NCBI RefSeq assembly: GCF_030643805.1
Contig: NZ_CP094656.1
Span: 2,542,001 to 2,606,000, forward strand
DNA: 64,000 bases
Reading direction: 5' to 3'
Origin: Alkalihalobacillus sp. AL-G
GTDB taxonomy: Bacteria > Bacillota > Bacilli > Bacillales > Fictibacillaceae
How positions within the stretch are numbered: position 1 is the stretch's first letter; every line of letters starts with the position of its first letter. Made by a program: the position numbers and the translations under genes. This document shows, piece after piece, positions 1-8,268 of the stretch. Under the pieces are notes generated by a model that was not told the origin of the DNA, did not search any database, and was given only the letters and a program-made list of their open reading frames with translations.

Positions 1-41
1 AGGGCACACTATTTAAAATAATTTTAATATAAAATTCTAAA

Positions 42-150
42 GAAAACTCGGCGATTGCCGAGCCTTCAGGCGAGAGCAAAGTCGTAGTTGCGCTAATACA
101 ATTGAAAGTATTTTTATACTTAACGTGTAAAAAAAGAACCGAACCGAATA
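42..150 (+). repeat. Intergenic hairpin repeat, copy A
   Basis: Divergent member of a repeat family also found near 31.03, 31.13 and 33.56 kb. It starts with a CTCGGC/GCCGAG stem, followed by a CTTCAGGCG segment, a 'GTAGTTGCGCTAATAC' block and a GAAAGTAT/ATACTT stem before 'CGTGTAAAAA'. All four copies have the same orientation and lie between genes. Function unknown. This stretch lies downstream of the peptidase gene and holds no gene that I can see. Confidence 0.6.
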
Positions 151-235
151 GGTCGCTCTTCTCCTTAGACAACTTGCTATACGGAGGAGACGGACATTTT
201 CCTATTACGGATCGGTAGTATAATTTATCTGCTTG

Positions 236-1366
236 TTAGTTTTTTGCTCCAACCTGCTCGATAATCGATACAACGAGCTCAGAGGTTTTCACCAGTTCTT
301 CAATCGGCATACGCTCATTTGCTGTATGAATTTCTTCGTAACCGACTGCGAGGTTTACAGTTGGGATGCCAAATCCTGCGATAATGTTGGCATCACTTCC
401 TCCCCCACTGTGAAGCAAGTCCGGCTTACGACCGATTTTTTCTACAGCCTGTTTCGCAACCTCAACGACTTCATCCCCATGATCGAACTTGAATCCTGGA
501 TACATGACGATGACCTCGACATTTGCTGTTGCACCCATTTCTTCTGCAGTCTTTTCAAACGCATCCTTCATCTTTTGGACTTGCTCTTCCATTTTCTCTG
601 GGATCAAGGACCTTGCTTCTGCCAGGATTTCAACATGGTCGATAACAATGTTTGTATTCGTTCCAGCACCACCAGAAAAGCGGCCAATGTTCGCTGTTGT
701 CTCTTCATCTATCCGACCAAGCGGCATTTTCGAAATTGCTTTAGCTGCAACAGTTATTGCGGAAACACCTTTTTCAGGGGCAACACCCGCATGAGCAGTT
801 TTACCTTTGATAGTTGTAATCACCTTAGCTTGAGTCGGCGCAGCTACAATAATATTTCCGACTTTACCATCAGAATCAAGTGCGAATCCATACTTTGCAT
901 CGACGAGTGCTGGGTCAAGTTCTTTCGCACCAACTAGACCCGACTCTTCACCGACTGTAATAACGAATTGAATTTTGCCGTGTTTTATGTCATTTTCTTT
1001 TAAGACTCGGATTGCTTCAAACATAGCAGCTAATCCTGTTTTATCATCTGCTCCAAGTATGGTTGTCCCATCCGTTTTAATATAGCCGTCTTCAATCGAT
1101 GGTTTAACCCCATTACCAGGTACAACTGTATCCATATGAGAAGTGAAGTAAATTGGATCAGCTTTTTCATCTGTAGCGGGTAACGTACAAACTAAGTTGC
1201 CAGCTCCGTGTCCAGTTTTCTCTTTCGTATCATCCTCAAACACCTCAAGACCAAGGTTAGAAAACTTTTCCTTAAGCACCTTCGATATTTCTTCCTCATA
1301 TTTTGTTTCTGAATCAATTTGTACGAGTTCTAAAAATTCCTCAACAATTCGTTCTTGATTAATCAT
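236..1366 (-). CDS. M20 family metallopeptidase, tripeptidase T-like (YqjE-like)
   Basis: Predicted cytosolic dizinc exopeptidase of about 376 residues, releasing N-terminal amino acids from short peptides. Visible M20 landmarks in order are the zinc-ligand motif HMDTV, ILGADDKTG (bridging Asp), the catalytic GEESG, and a C-terminal HSGGGSDAN followed by EEIHTANE (last His ligand). I start at the ATG at 1366 because AAAGGAG lies just upstream and the next residues (MINQERIVEEFL) begin family homology; a longer frame to 1432 lacks a good ribosome site. In B. subtilis yqjE lies beside yqjD, as here. Peptide specificity cannot be read from sequence. Confidence 0.85.
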   Translation of the reverse strand: MINQERIVEEFLELVQIDSETKYEEEISKVLKEKFSNLGLEVFEDDTKEKTGHGAGNLVCTLPATDEKADPIYFTSHMDTVVPGNGVKPSIEDGYIKTDGTTILGADDKTGLAAMFEAIRVLKENDIKHGKIQFVITVGEESGLVGAKELDPALVDAKYGFALDSDGKVGNIIVAAPTQAKVITTIKGKTAHAGVAPEKGVSAITVAAKAISKMPLGRIDEETTANIGRFSGGAGTNTNIVIDHVEILAEARSLIPEKMEEQVQKMKDAFEKTAEEMGATANVEVIVMYPGFKFDHGDEVVEVAKQAVEKIGRKPDLLHSGGGSDANIIAGFGIPTVNLAVGYEEIHTANERMPIEELVKTSELVVSIIEQVGAKN

Positions 1367-1508
1367 ATTTTTAGCTCCTTTGTTGTTAGCAATTACGTTT
1401 TGTTTACGGTCCAGACATTTTGAACCCCCCATTCAAATCATGTTCAAAAAGGGGGATCAAAAGAGCCGGAATTTCTGAAGTTCAACTAAATACGCCTGAA
1501 ACCACGTT

Positions 1509-1560
1509 GAACTGACTCACATCCTGTGAGCACAACGCCGAACTGACTAACATCCTGCGA
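1509..1560. repeat. Imperfect 21-bp direct repeat
   Basis: Two 21-bp copies at 1509-1529 and 1540-1560 share the core AACTGACT-ACATCCTG and differ at only two positions. They lie in the roughly 200-bp gap between the peptidase and carboxyltransferase genes. No ORF with a ribosome site is visible here. Significance unknown. Confidence 0.5.
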
Positions 1561-1641
1561 CTGCGGTTACTCGGCGCAAAACTGCATTGTAGTAACTAAA
1601 TCTGTAGTCTTGTTAGCCTCCGGACTTTTTGTACTACTACT

Positions 1642-3189
1642 CTATAAAGGGATGTTTCCGTGTTTTTTGGAAGGACGACTATCCTTTTTGTTACGTAGCA
1701 TATGTAATGCTTGAGCGAGCTTTATCCGTGTTTCTCTTGGGTCGATTACATCATCGACCATACCTCTTGATGCTGCAACATATGGGTTTGCGAATTTTTC
1801 CCGATATTCATCGATCTTCGCATTTCGAGTTTCTTCAGGGTTATTGCTATTTTGGATTTCCCTAGCAAAAATGATATTGGCTGCTCCCTCTGGTCCCATT
1901 ACGGCAATTTCAGCATTTGGCCAGGCGTAGACAAGGTCTGCACCGATCGATTTACTATTTAGGGCCACATAAGCCCCACCGTATGCTTTTCTTGTAATCA
2001 CGGTGATTTTTGGAACGGTCGCCTCAGAATAAGCATAAAGGATTTTCGCTCCATGTCTTATGATACCGCCGTGCTCCTGTTTAATTCCAGGAAAAAAGCC
2101 TGTAACGTCTTCAAATGTAATTAACGGTATATTGAAGCTATCACAAAATCGGATGAATCGAGCAACTTTATCAGAGGAATCGATATCCAATCCACCTGCC
2201 ATCACCTTTGGCTGATTGCAAATCAGACCAATCGACTCCCCTTTTATCCGACCAAAACCGACAACGATATTCCGCGCAAAGTCTTTATGGACCTCCATAA
2301 ATGAATCCTGATCGACTACTTCTAGAATAACATTTCTTACATCGTAAGGGCGAATAGTTTCAAATGGTACGACATCGGCAAGATTTTCTCGATAATCAGA
2401 TTGTTCTTCACCAGATACCCGTTCGGGTTTTTGCTCATTGTTTTGTGGAAGATACTCAAGCAGACGGCGGACCTGGAGCAACGTCTCTTCCTCAGTAGGT
2501 GCGGTAAAATGAGCATTTCCACTTTTGGAACTATGAACCTTTGCTCCACCTAAATCCTCTGAACTGATGTTTTCGCCAGTCACCGTTTCAATTACCTTCG
2601 GACCTGTTATGAACATCTGACTAGTCTGCTCCACCATAAATACAAAATCGGTAATAGCAGGAGAATAGACCGCTCCACCTGCACACGGACCTAAAATCAC
2701 AGAGATTTGCGGAATGACCCCAGAGTAAATCGAATTTCGGTAGAAAATTTGTCCGTACCCATCTAAAGATACGACACCTTCTTGAATTCGTGCCCCGCCT
2801 GAATCGTTCAACCCTATAAAAGGGGCCCCATTTTGCGCAGCAAGGTCCATTACCTTCGCAATCTTTTGTGCGTGCATTTCACCAAGTGCACCACCGAAAA
2901 CGGTAAAATCCTGTGCAAACAAATAAATAGAACGCCCATGGATGGTCCCATAACCGGTTACGACTCCTTCACCGGGTGCACTATTCTTATCCATTCCAAA
3001 ATCCTGATTTCTATGCTCGATAAATGGATTTATTTCTATAAAGCTGTCTTTATCCAGGAGCAAATCGATTCGCTCACGTGCAGTTAATTTTCCTTTTTCA
3101 TGCTGTTTATCGATTCGTTCATCCCCACCGCCCATTTGTACTGTTCTGCGGCGGTCGTAAAGCTCATTGATTTTATCATAGATGTCCAT
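1642..3189 (-). CDS. yqjD: Propionyl-CoA/methylmalonyl-CoA carboxyltransferase (YqjD/MmdA family)
   Basis: A 515-residue biotin-dependent acyl-CoA carboxyltransferase. It transfers CO2 from carboxybiotin to propionyl-CoA, giving methylmalonyl-CoA. The length and both crotonase-like halves fit: the N half has 'GLNDSGGARIQEGV' and 'GPCAGGAVYSPA', the C half has 'TFEDVTGFFPG' and 'KAYGGAYVALNSK'. It lies 2 bp upstream of nothing of its own complex: no dedicated biotin carboxylase or carrier is adjacent, so the AccB/AccC proteins at 42-44 kb or another set may serve it. It follows the B12/epimerase gene by 2 bp, so the genes are probably cotranscribed. Carboxylation of propionyl-CoA is inferred from the mutase and epimerase neighbours. 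Confidence 0.88.
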   Translation of the reverse strand: MDIYDKINELYDRRRTVQMGGGDERIDKQHEKGKLTARERIDLLLDKDSFIEINPFIEHRNQDFGMDKNSAPGEGVVTGYGTIHGRSIYLFAQDFTVFGGALGEMHAQKIAKVMDLAAQNGAPFIGLNDSGGARIQEGVVSLDGYGQIFYRNSIYSGVIPQISVILGPCAGGAVYSPAITDFVFMVEQTSQMFITGPKVIETVTGENISSEDLGGAKVHSSKSGNAHFTAPTEEETLLQVRRLLEYLPQNNEQKPERVSGEEQSDYRENLADVVPFETIRPYDVRNVILEVVDQDSFMEVHKDFARNIVVGFGRIKGESIGLICNQPKVMAGGLDIDSSDKVARFIRFCDSFNIPLITFEDVTGFFPGIKQEHGGIIRHGAKILYAYSEATVPKITVITRKAYGGAYVALNSKSIGADLVYAWPNAEIAVMGPEGAANIIFAREIQNSNNPEETRNAKIDEYREKFANPYVAASRGMVDDVIDPRETRIKLAQALHMLRNKKDSRPSKKHGNIPL

Positions 3190-3191
3190 CT

Positions 3192-4034
3192 TTATATACG
3201 CTCCTTCGATGATTTGTCACATAGTTCATAAAGTACCCCTTGTGTCGATTTCGGGTGCATGAATGCGATCTCTGCGCCCCCCGCTCCAGGCTTAGGTACG
3301 TCATGAATCATCGAGATCCCATTTTCTTTCAGTTGTTGGATCCGCTTTTCAATATTCTCGACTCCAAGAGCGACGTGATGGATTCCAACTCCTCGCTTTT
3401 GAATAAATGAATGGATCGAACTGGATTCATTCGTTGGTTCGAGTAGTTCAATTCGAATATTCCCAGCATTTAGAAAGGCAATCTTCACAGATTCTGACTT
3501 CACTTCTTCGATGCCTTCAAGCTTTAAATGTAGCGTATCTAAATAAAATGGAAGCGACTCGTCAAGCGACTCAACCGCTATCCCGATATGATCAACCTTT
3601 TTCACGATTTCGTTGTCCACATCTAGGTTAATTCCATCGCGCTGATAGACAGCTTTTTCAATGTATTTGGCAGTTTCGATAGAAGGAGTTCCTGGTGTGA
3701 AAATCTTTTGTACACCGTTTTTCTCAAGAAAAGGAATATCCTCCCAAGGAATGACACCACCACCGATGACAATAATCTCCTCTGCTCCCTGTCCTTTTAG
3801 TCCATTTACAACCTCTGGAAACAATTCGTTGTGGGCACCAGAAAGGCAGGACATCCCGATTGCATCCACATCTTCTTGTATAGCGGAAGCAACGATTTGC
3901 TCTGGAGTTTGTCGCAATCCAGTATAAATAACCTCCATTCCATAATCACGTAACGCCTGAGAGATGATTAACGCCCCACGATCATGCCCATCCAAGCCTG
4001 GCTTGGCAATTAAAACACGAATTTTCTTTTTCAT
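3192..4034 (-). CDS. Methylmalonyl-CoA mutase B12-binding subunit fused to methylmalonyl-CoA epimerase
   Basis: A two-domain protein of 280 residues. Residues about 1-135 form a cobalamin-binding domain with the base-off motif DGHDRG (His ligand), SCLSGAH and IGGGVIP. Residues about 145-275 form a vicinal-oxygen-chelate epimerase with metal-ligand regions DHIGIAV, GIHHVAL and VLYELC. The first part completes the mutase encoded upstream; the second interconverts (R)- and (S)-methylmalonyl-CoA. There is no stop or frame change between the domains, so this is a true fusion. In many bacteria the two are separate genes or the B12 domain is the C-terminus of one long mutase. Confidence 0.88.
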   Translation of the reverse strand: MKKKIRVLIAKPGLDGHDRGALIISQALRDYGMEVIYTGLRQTPEQIVASAIQEDVDAIGMSCLSGAHNELFPEVVNGLKGQGAEEIIVIGGGVIPWEDIPFLEKNGVQKIFTPGTPSIETAKYIEKAVYQRDGINLDVDNEIVKKVDHIGIAVESLDESLPFYLDTLHLKLEGIEEVKSESVKIAFLNAGNIRIELLEPTNESSSIHSFIQKRGVGIHHVALGVENIEKRIQQLKENGISMIHDVPKPGAGGAEIAFMHPKSTQGVLYELCDKSSKERI

Positions 4035-4055
4035 TTGTTTTGACCTCCATGTCTC

Positions 4056-5711
4056 CTATATACCCGTAAACTCACCGAATTCTTCTCGTAATACGCCGCA
4101 AATTTCACCAATCGTACAATAGGATCTTACACAATCAACAATCAGCGGCATCAGGTTGTCTTTTCCTTTTGCACCAGCTCTAAGTGCATCTAACTGAGCG
4201 CTCGCTCGTTCATTATCTCTCGTCTGTCGTATTTTAGTGAGCTTCTCGATTTGATGCTCGCGTAAGCTCGGACCAACCCGGTGCAGCTCCGGCTTTGGTT
4301 CATCATCGAGCTTGAATGCGTTCATACCGACGACAATTTGTTCTTCTTTTTCAATCGCCTTTTGTGTTTCATACGATGTGTGGTGAATTTCGCGCTGCAT
4401 GTAACCTTGCTCAACAGCGGAAACTGCCCCGCCAAGCTCTTCGATTTTTTCAAGATATTCATTTGCAGATTGCTCCAGATGGTCCGTTAAGGATTCCACA
4501 TAGTACGAACCTGCAAGGGGATCCACTGTGTCCGCCACACCACTTTCATGTGCAAGAATCTGTTGTGTTCGAAGAGCGATACGTGCCGACTCTTCAGTTG
4601 GCAGGGCTAGTGCTTCATCACGTGAATTCGTATGCAAGCTTTGTGTTCCTCCCAGAACAGCTGAAAGCGCCTGAACGGTGACCCGTACAATATTGTTATC
4701 AGGTTGTTGGGCAGTGAGGGTCGATCCACCTGTTTGAGTATGAAACCGCAACTGCCAGCTTTTCGGATTTTTGGCACCATACGTTTCCTTCATTATTTTC
4801 GCCCACATGCGCCTAGCTGCTCTGAACTTAGCAACCTCTTCAAAAAACTCATTATGAGCATTAAAAAAGAAAGCGAGGCGAGGTGCAAAATGATCAACAT
4901 CCAGACCCGCTTCAAGGGCTGCTTCAACATATGCTTTTCCGTTCGCAATCGTAAACGCAAGCTCCTGTGCCGCTGTCGCACCTGCTTCACGTATGTGATA
5001 GCCGGAAATACTGATTGTATTCCATTTTGGTACATCTGTAGCGCAATAGGCAAAAATATCGGTGATGAGACGCATGGACGGCTTTGGTGGAAAAATGTAC
5101 GTCCCTCTTGCAATGTATTCTTTAAGGATATCGTTTTGAATCGTTCCAGAAATCTGTTCAGCTGAAATCCCTTGTTTTTCAGCGACGACAATGTACATCG
5201 CCAGCAACACAGCTGCGGGTGCATTGATTGTCATTGATGTACTTACTTTATCAAGTGGGATATCCTTCAAAAGTGCTTCCATATCCTCAAGTGAATCAAT
5301 AGCCACCCCAACCTTACCTACCTCACCCCTTGACATCGAATGATCTGAGTCATAACCAATTTGTGTGGGGAGATCAAATGCAACCGATAAACCTGTCTGA
5401 CCTTGCTGCAATAGGTATTGGAAACGATTGTTCGTTTCTTCTGCGGATCCGAAGCCGGCGTATTGTCGCATCGTCCAATACCTTGCACGGTACATGGTCG
5501 GCTGGATTCCTCTAGTAAACGGGTATTGACCAGGCAACCCGAGTTGTTCCATATATGCTGAATCCAATTGATCTGGCAAATATAAGCGGTCAATATCAAT
5601 TTTAGAGGACGTTTCGAACGCTTCTTTACGTTCCGGAAACCTATCCATTAATTTTTTCGTGGTTTCTTGCCATTCTTTGTACAATTTAGAGAAGTCCTTT
5701 TCCTGTTCCAT
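4056..5711 (-). CDS. Methylmalonyl-CoA mutase, catalytic large subunit
   Basis: A 551-residue TIM-barrel domain of the adenosylcobalamin-dependent mutase that rearranges methylmalonyl-CoA to succinyl-CoA. Recognisable blocks are '[20 protein letters not shown]', '[18 protein letters not shown]' and '[20 protein letters not shown]'. It lacks its own B12-binding domain, which the next gene supplies. It is the first gene of the three-gene unit (22 bp to the next). The G-protein chaperone MeaB, often linked to this mutase, is not seen in the window. A cre-like site lies in its upstream region. Confidence 0.92.
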   Translation of the reverse strand: MEQEKDFSKLYKEWQETTKKLMDRFPERKEAFETSSKIDIDRLYLPDQLDSAYMEQLGLPGQYPFTRGIQPTMYRARYWTMRQYAGFGSAEETNNRFQYLLQQGQTGLSVAFDLPTQIGYDSDHSMSRGEVGKVGVAIDSLEDMEALLKDIPLDKVSTSMTINAPAAVLLAMYIVVAEKQGISAEQISGTIQNDILKEYIARGTYIFPPKPSMRLITDIFAYCATDVPKWNTISISGYHIREAGATAAQELAFTIANGKAYVEAALEAGLDVDHFAPRLAFFFNAHNEFFEEVAKFRAARRMWAKIMKETYGAKNPKSWQLRFHTQTGGSTLTAQQPDNNIVRVTVQALSAVLGGTQSLHTNSRDEALALPTEESARIALRTQQILAHESGVADTVDPLAGSYYVESLTDHLEQSANEYLEKIEELGGAVSAVEQGYMQREIHHTSYETQKAIEKEEQIVVGMNAFKLDDEPKPELHRVGPSLREHQIEKLTKIRQTRDNERASAQLDALRAGAKGKDNLMPLIVDCVRSYCTIGEICGVLREEFGEFTGI

Positions 5712-5761
5712 TCTAGAAGCCTCCTTAAACTCTTATGTTTACCACTTAACTCACTTCTCTA

Positions 5762-5775
5762 TGTAAGCGGTTAAC
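5762..5775. promoter_or_regulatory. Candidate CcpA cre site
   Basis: TGTAAGCGGTTAAC matches 12 of the 14 positions of the Bacillus cre consensus TGWNANCGNTNWCA. It lies about 50 bp upstream of the methylmalonyl-CoA mutase start, so glucose repression of this catabolic unit is plausible. Sequence match only. Confidence 0.4.
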
Positions 5776-5929
5776 TCCTGCAAATACTCGAAAAAACTCG
5801 ACAACCTTTACGCTTGTCCCTTAATCTTTTTCTTTGTACAATAAAAATATGTGTTCAAAAGTGAACAATCAGAATAGGGGTTCGACTTAGATCATCACGA
5901 TTTAGAGTGATTGTTAGGAGGTTTACCAA

Positions 5930-6019
5930 TTGCGTAGAAAATGGATGAAAATCATCATTTATATCATGATCATTTCAATGTTACTCTCGATTCTAACTAG
6001 TGTTGCCTTCATGTTTTAA
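5930..6019 (+). CDS. prli42: Prli42-like stressosome membrane micropeptide
   Basis: A 29-residue protein with a basic start (MRRKWMK) and a single membrane segment (about residues 8-29) ending in FMF. Start is TTG with AGGAGG ten bases upstream. Charge pattern, length and the LLS-LT-VA-F pattern match Prli42, the small protein reported in Listeria to tether the stressosome at the membrane. It sits just upstream of the encapsulin operon on the same strand. Identity is by pattern only, but the ribosome site and composition make a real gene likely. Confidence 0.7.
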   Translation: MRRKWMKIIIYIMIISMLLSILTSVAFMF

Positions 6020-6081
6020 CTTGATGATAAAATAGGCGTTCTGTACTGAATGATTTTTTTTGATAATTTTCACTCACGTGC

Positions 6082-6106
6082 GTTTAGAACGTGAACAAAT
6101 GGGAAA
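6082..6106 (+). promoter_or_regulatory. Candidate sigma-B promoter of the encapsulin operon
   Basis: GTTTAG, a 13-nt spacer, then GGGAAA resembles the sigma-B consensus GTTTAA-N12-15-GGGTAT. It lies 43 bp upstream of the IMEF cargo start and would make the encapsulin a general-stress gene. No Fur-like box is visible in this upstream region, unlike that of the ferredoxin gene. Confidence 0.45.
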
Positions 6107-6148
6107 TATGTTTAGATATGGAGCATGTAAAGAGGAGCGTGATAACCC

Positions 6149-6757
6149 ATGTCTAATCACTTCCCTTTGTTAAAAAACATTTTTACTAGAACAGAGGAAG
6201 CATTAAAGGTCTTCATGGAAGTTCTTGAACCGACAATTGAAAATGCTAAAGATGAACATGAGCGTTTATATTTCCATCATATTTATGAGGAAGAAGAACA
6301 CCGGCAGGACCGTCTAACTGTACTAAACCCAAAGTTGGACTATTTTATTGAACACAACGATGCAGCAGATCGATCGAACCATGAATTTATAAGGTTGCTA
6401 CAAGATATCAGCCTTGAAAAGTTCGGACTTCATAATTTTCTTGAACACTTGGATCTGGCACTCTTTCAATTTAAAGATACCGAGTACGAACCTAGCTTAC
6501 AAAGCTTGCGTGATATGACCAACGAAGATTATCAAGCCATAAAATCTCTTCTTAACGAATTGAATGATCAATTTGAAGGGGCGGCAAACTCTGCTGCTTC
6601 GATTCCAACTGACGAAAAAGAACATGTAGCGAAACACCTTAAGGTTGATAAATATATAAATGACCCGGTAACACAATCATCTTTAACATCGTCTATTACT
6701 ATTGCCAGTCAGAAAAAAAAGCTTACCGTCGGCAGTTTAAAAGGAGGCGATCAATAG
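6149..6757 (+). CDS. IMEF-type encapsulin cargo protein (iron-mineralising, ferritin-like)
   Basis: A 202-residue, mostly helical acidic protein resembling the iron-mineralising encapsulin-associated Firmicute (IMEF) cargo. It oxidises and deposits ferrous iron inside the shell made by the next gene. Helical stretches carry Glu/His clusters (YFHHIYEEEEHRQDR near residues 43-57) suited to a di-iron ferroxidase. After a flexible linker the C-terminus (residues about 189-202) holds the targeting peptide KKKLTVGSLK, which docks on the inner shell. It is transcribed with the shell gene: its TAG stop abuts the shell ATG. An AGAGGAG ribosome site precedes the start. Confidence 0.88.
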   Translation: MSNHFPLLKNIFTRTEEALKVFMEVLEPTIENAKDEHERLYFHHIYEEEEHRQDRLTVLNPKLDYFIEHNDAADRSNHEFIRLLQDISLEKFGLHNFLEHLDLALFQFKDTEYEPSLQSLRDMTNEDYQAIKSLLNELNDQFEGAANSAASIPTDEKEHVAKHLKVDKYINDPVTQSSLTSSITIASQKKKLTVGSLKGGDQ

Positions 6758-7609
6758 ATGAATAAAACGTCAAGATTTGCTGATTCTCCCTTAGGTGATC
6801 GTGATTGGGAACGACTAGATGAAACGATTGTTAATAGTGTCCGCAGACAATTGATCGGCCGTCGATTTATTGATATTTATGGACCACTAGGACAAGGTGT
6901 CCAAACCGTTACAAATGACGTATATGAAGAAAAAGAACATGGTATGATGGGCTACCATGGTGAAAGCCTCCAGTTGACTGAGCCAACGAAAAGGATCAAC
7001 TTGACAGTCCCGCTATTGTACAAAGACTTTATTTTGTACTGGCGGGATATTGAACAAGCGAAAACATTAGATATCCCAGTCGATTTCTCGGCTGCAGCCA
7101 ATGCTGCCGCCCAATCTGCTCTACTAGAGGATGATATGGTATTTAATGGTGCGAAAACGTTTGATATCGACGGGTTGATGAACGTTAAAGGACGCTTGAC
7201 TCATATTCGGGAAGATTGGATGAAGTCGGGGAATGCATTTATGGATGTTGTTGAGGCACGTAACAAATTACTGAAAATGGGACATAGCGGACCCTATGCA
7301 CTGGTTCTTTCACCCTCTTTATATGCCTTGATTCACCGTGTACATGAAGGTACTCATGTTCTTGAAATTGAGCATATCCGTGAGCTTGTTACAGATGGTA
7401 TACATCAATCACCGGTTATAAAAGAGGATTCGGGTGTTCTTGTTGCAACTGGCCGGGAAAATCTTGACCTTGCCATTGCTGAAGATTTTGATTCGGCCTT
7501 TATGGATACTGATAACATGAATTACTTGTTCAGAGTTTATGAAAGCTGTGTCTTAAGAATAAAAAGGCCCTCTTCCATCTGTACACTCGAGTCACCTAAA
7601 AAAAAGTAG
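6758..7609 (+). CDS. Encapsulin shell protein (HK97-fold nanocompartment)
   Basis: A 283-residue family 1 encapsulin. The N-terminal motif 'RDWERLDETIVNSVRRQL' followed by 'GRRFIDIYGPLGQG' is typical, and the cargo gene directly upstream confirms the class. Shells paired with IMEF cargo form large compartments (T=4, 240 subunits in the Quasibacillus homologue) that store tens of thousands of iron atoms. Its ribosome site AAAGGAGG lies inside the last codons of the cargo gene, the ones encoding the targeting peptide, so cargo and shell are tightly coupled. A hairpin terminator follows immediately. Confidence 0.93.
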   Translation: MNKTSRFADSPLGDRDWERLDETIVNSVRRQLIGRRFIDIYGPLGQGVQTVTNDVYEEKEHGMMGYHGESLQLTEPTKRINLTVPLLYKDFILYWRDIEQAKTLDIPVDFSAAANAAAQSALLEDDMVFNGAKTFDIDGLMNVKGRLTHIREDWMKSGNAFMDVVEARNKLLKMGHSGPYALVLSPSLYALIHRVHEGTHVLEIEHIRELVTDGIHQSPVIKEDSGVLVATGRENLDLAIAEDFDSAFMDTDNMNYLFRVYESCVLRIKRPSSICTLESPKKK

Positions 7610-7633
7610 AGTCCCATTAGGATTCTACTTTTA
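7601..7633. terminator. Bidirectional terminator after the encapsulin gene
   Basis: AAAAAGTAGAGTCC pairs with GGATTCTACTTTT around a short loop, with one mismatch. A- and T-rich flanks on both sides would let it end both the encapsulin operon and the opposing gene at 7649. Confidence 0.75.
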
Positions 7634-7648
7634 CTCTTTTGTACTCTA

Positions 7649-8119
7649 TTATGCAATTTTTATGATTTTCGAATTAAATTCTTTATTCAGCTGTTTTAAT
7701 TCACGTTCTCTCTCAATAGCATCCATACCGATGTCATCTAGGATCGCTTGAACTTCTTCCCAAAAAATCTGTGTGAAGGAACCCTCGTTTACTTCACAAA
7801 GACGTATTAAGTAGTCGATCCTCTGTTTCGTTTTGAGTTTTTTACAGTAACTGTTTTTCAATTCTTTAATCGGACAATGCCGTGTTGACGTCATTATACT
7901 AATGTCATGAACATTGACAATGTAATGCTCGCCTTCATCCGAAATAAAACCGATCGAATAAAAAGTTGCTCCAGAGTAATCGACGTTGGTAATTACAGGG
8001 TATGTAAATTCTTCACCCGTACTCAAACGAATTCGATTCGCTTCAATAGCTCCACCTAGTTTTCTCTCGTTTGTAATCAATGTGTGCATATCAGTGAAAC
8101 CATGTACATCGTAATTCAT
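7649..8119 (-). CDS. Uncharacterised protein with a Fur-box promoter, encapsulin neighbour
   Basis: A 156-residue soluble protein I do not recognise. It starts at an ATG preceded by AAGGAGG. The first half looks beta-rich (IRLSTGEEFTYPVITNVDYS); the second half is charged and helical (ELKNSYCKKLKTKQRIDYL). It has three cysteines (HCP, YCK, LCE), no signal peptide or membrane segment, and no LTVGSLK targeting peptide at either end. It lies between the shell gene and the ferredoxin gene, transcribed away from the latter. A near-consensus promoter (TTGACA-N17-TAAAAT) has a Fur-like palindrome exactly in its spacer. An iron-starvation role linked to encapsulin iron release is an inference. Confidence 0.8.
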   Translation of the reverse strand: MNYDVHGFTDMHTLITNERKLGGAIEANRIRLSTGEEFTYPVITNVDYSGATFYSIGFISDEGEHYIVNVHDISIMTSTRHCPIKELKNSYCKKLKTKQRIDYLIRLCEVNEGSFTQIFWEEVQAILDDIGMDAIERERELKQLNKEFNSKIIKIA

Positions 8120-8136
8120 GAGAGTTCCTCCTTAAC

Positions 8137-8194
8137 GATAATCGTTCTCATTGATATTCATTCTCATTTTATATGAGAATCGTTCTCATGTCAA
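8137..8194. promoter_or_regulatory. Fur-box cluster and divergent promoter region
   Basis: Three Fur-like 7-1-7 elements: a half-conserved one at 8137-8150 (GATAATCGTTCTCA), one at 8152-8166 (TGATATTCATTCTCA) and a perfect palindrome at 8174-8188 (TGAGAATCGTTCTCA). On the minus strand TTGACA (8194-8189) and TAAAAT (8171-8166) are separated by 17 bp, and the palindrome fills most of that spacer, the ideal place for repression. The region separates the unknown gene and the ferredoxin gene. Consensus used: TGATAATNATTATCA. Confidence 0.8.
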
Positions 8195-8268
8195 CGAGTA
8201 AATTATGATTTTCGGAACATTTCATAAAAAAACGTAATGTTTCGTATGCTATGAAAGGATGGTTGAAG

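Noticed and set aside
233-937. Long plus-strand frame of 234 codons
   Set aside because: It is the antisense shadow of the M20 peptidase gene; composition is Cys/Phe/Ser-rich and there is no ribosome site.
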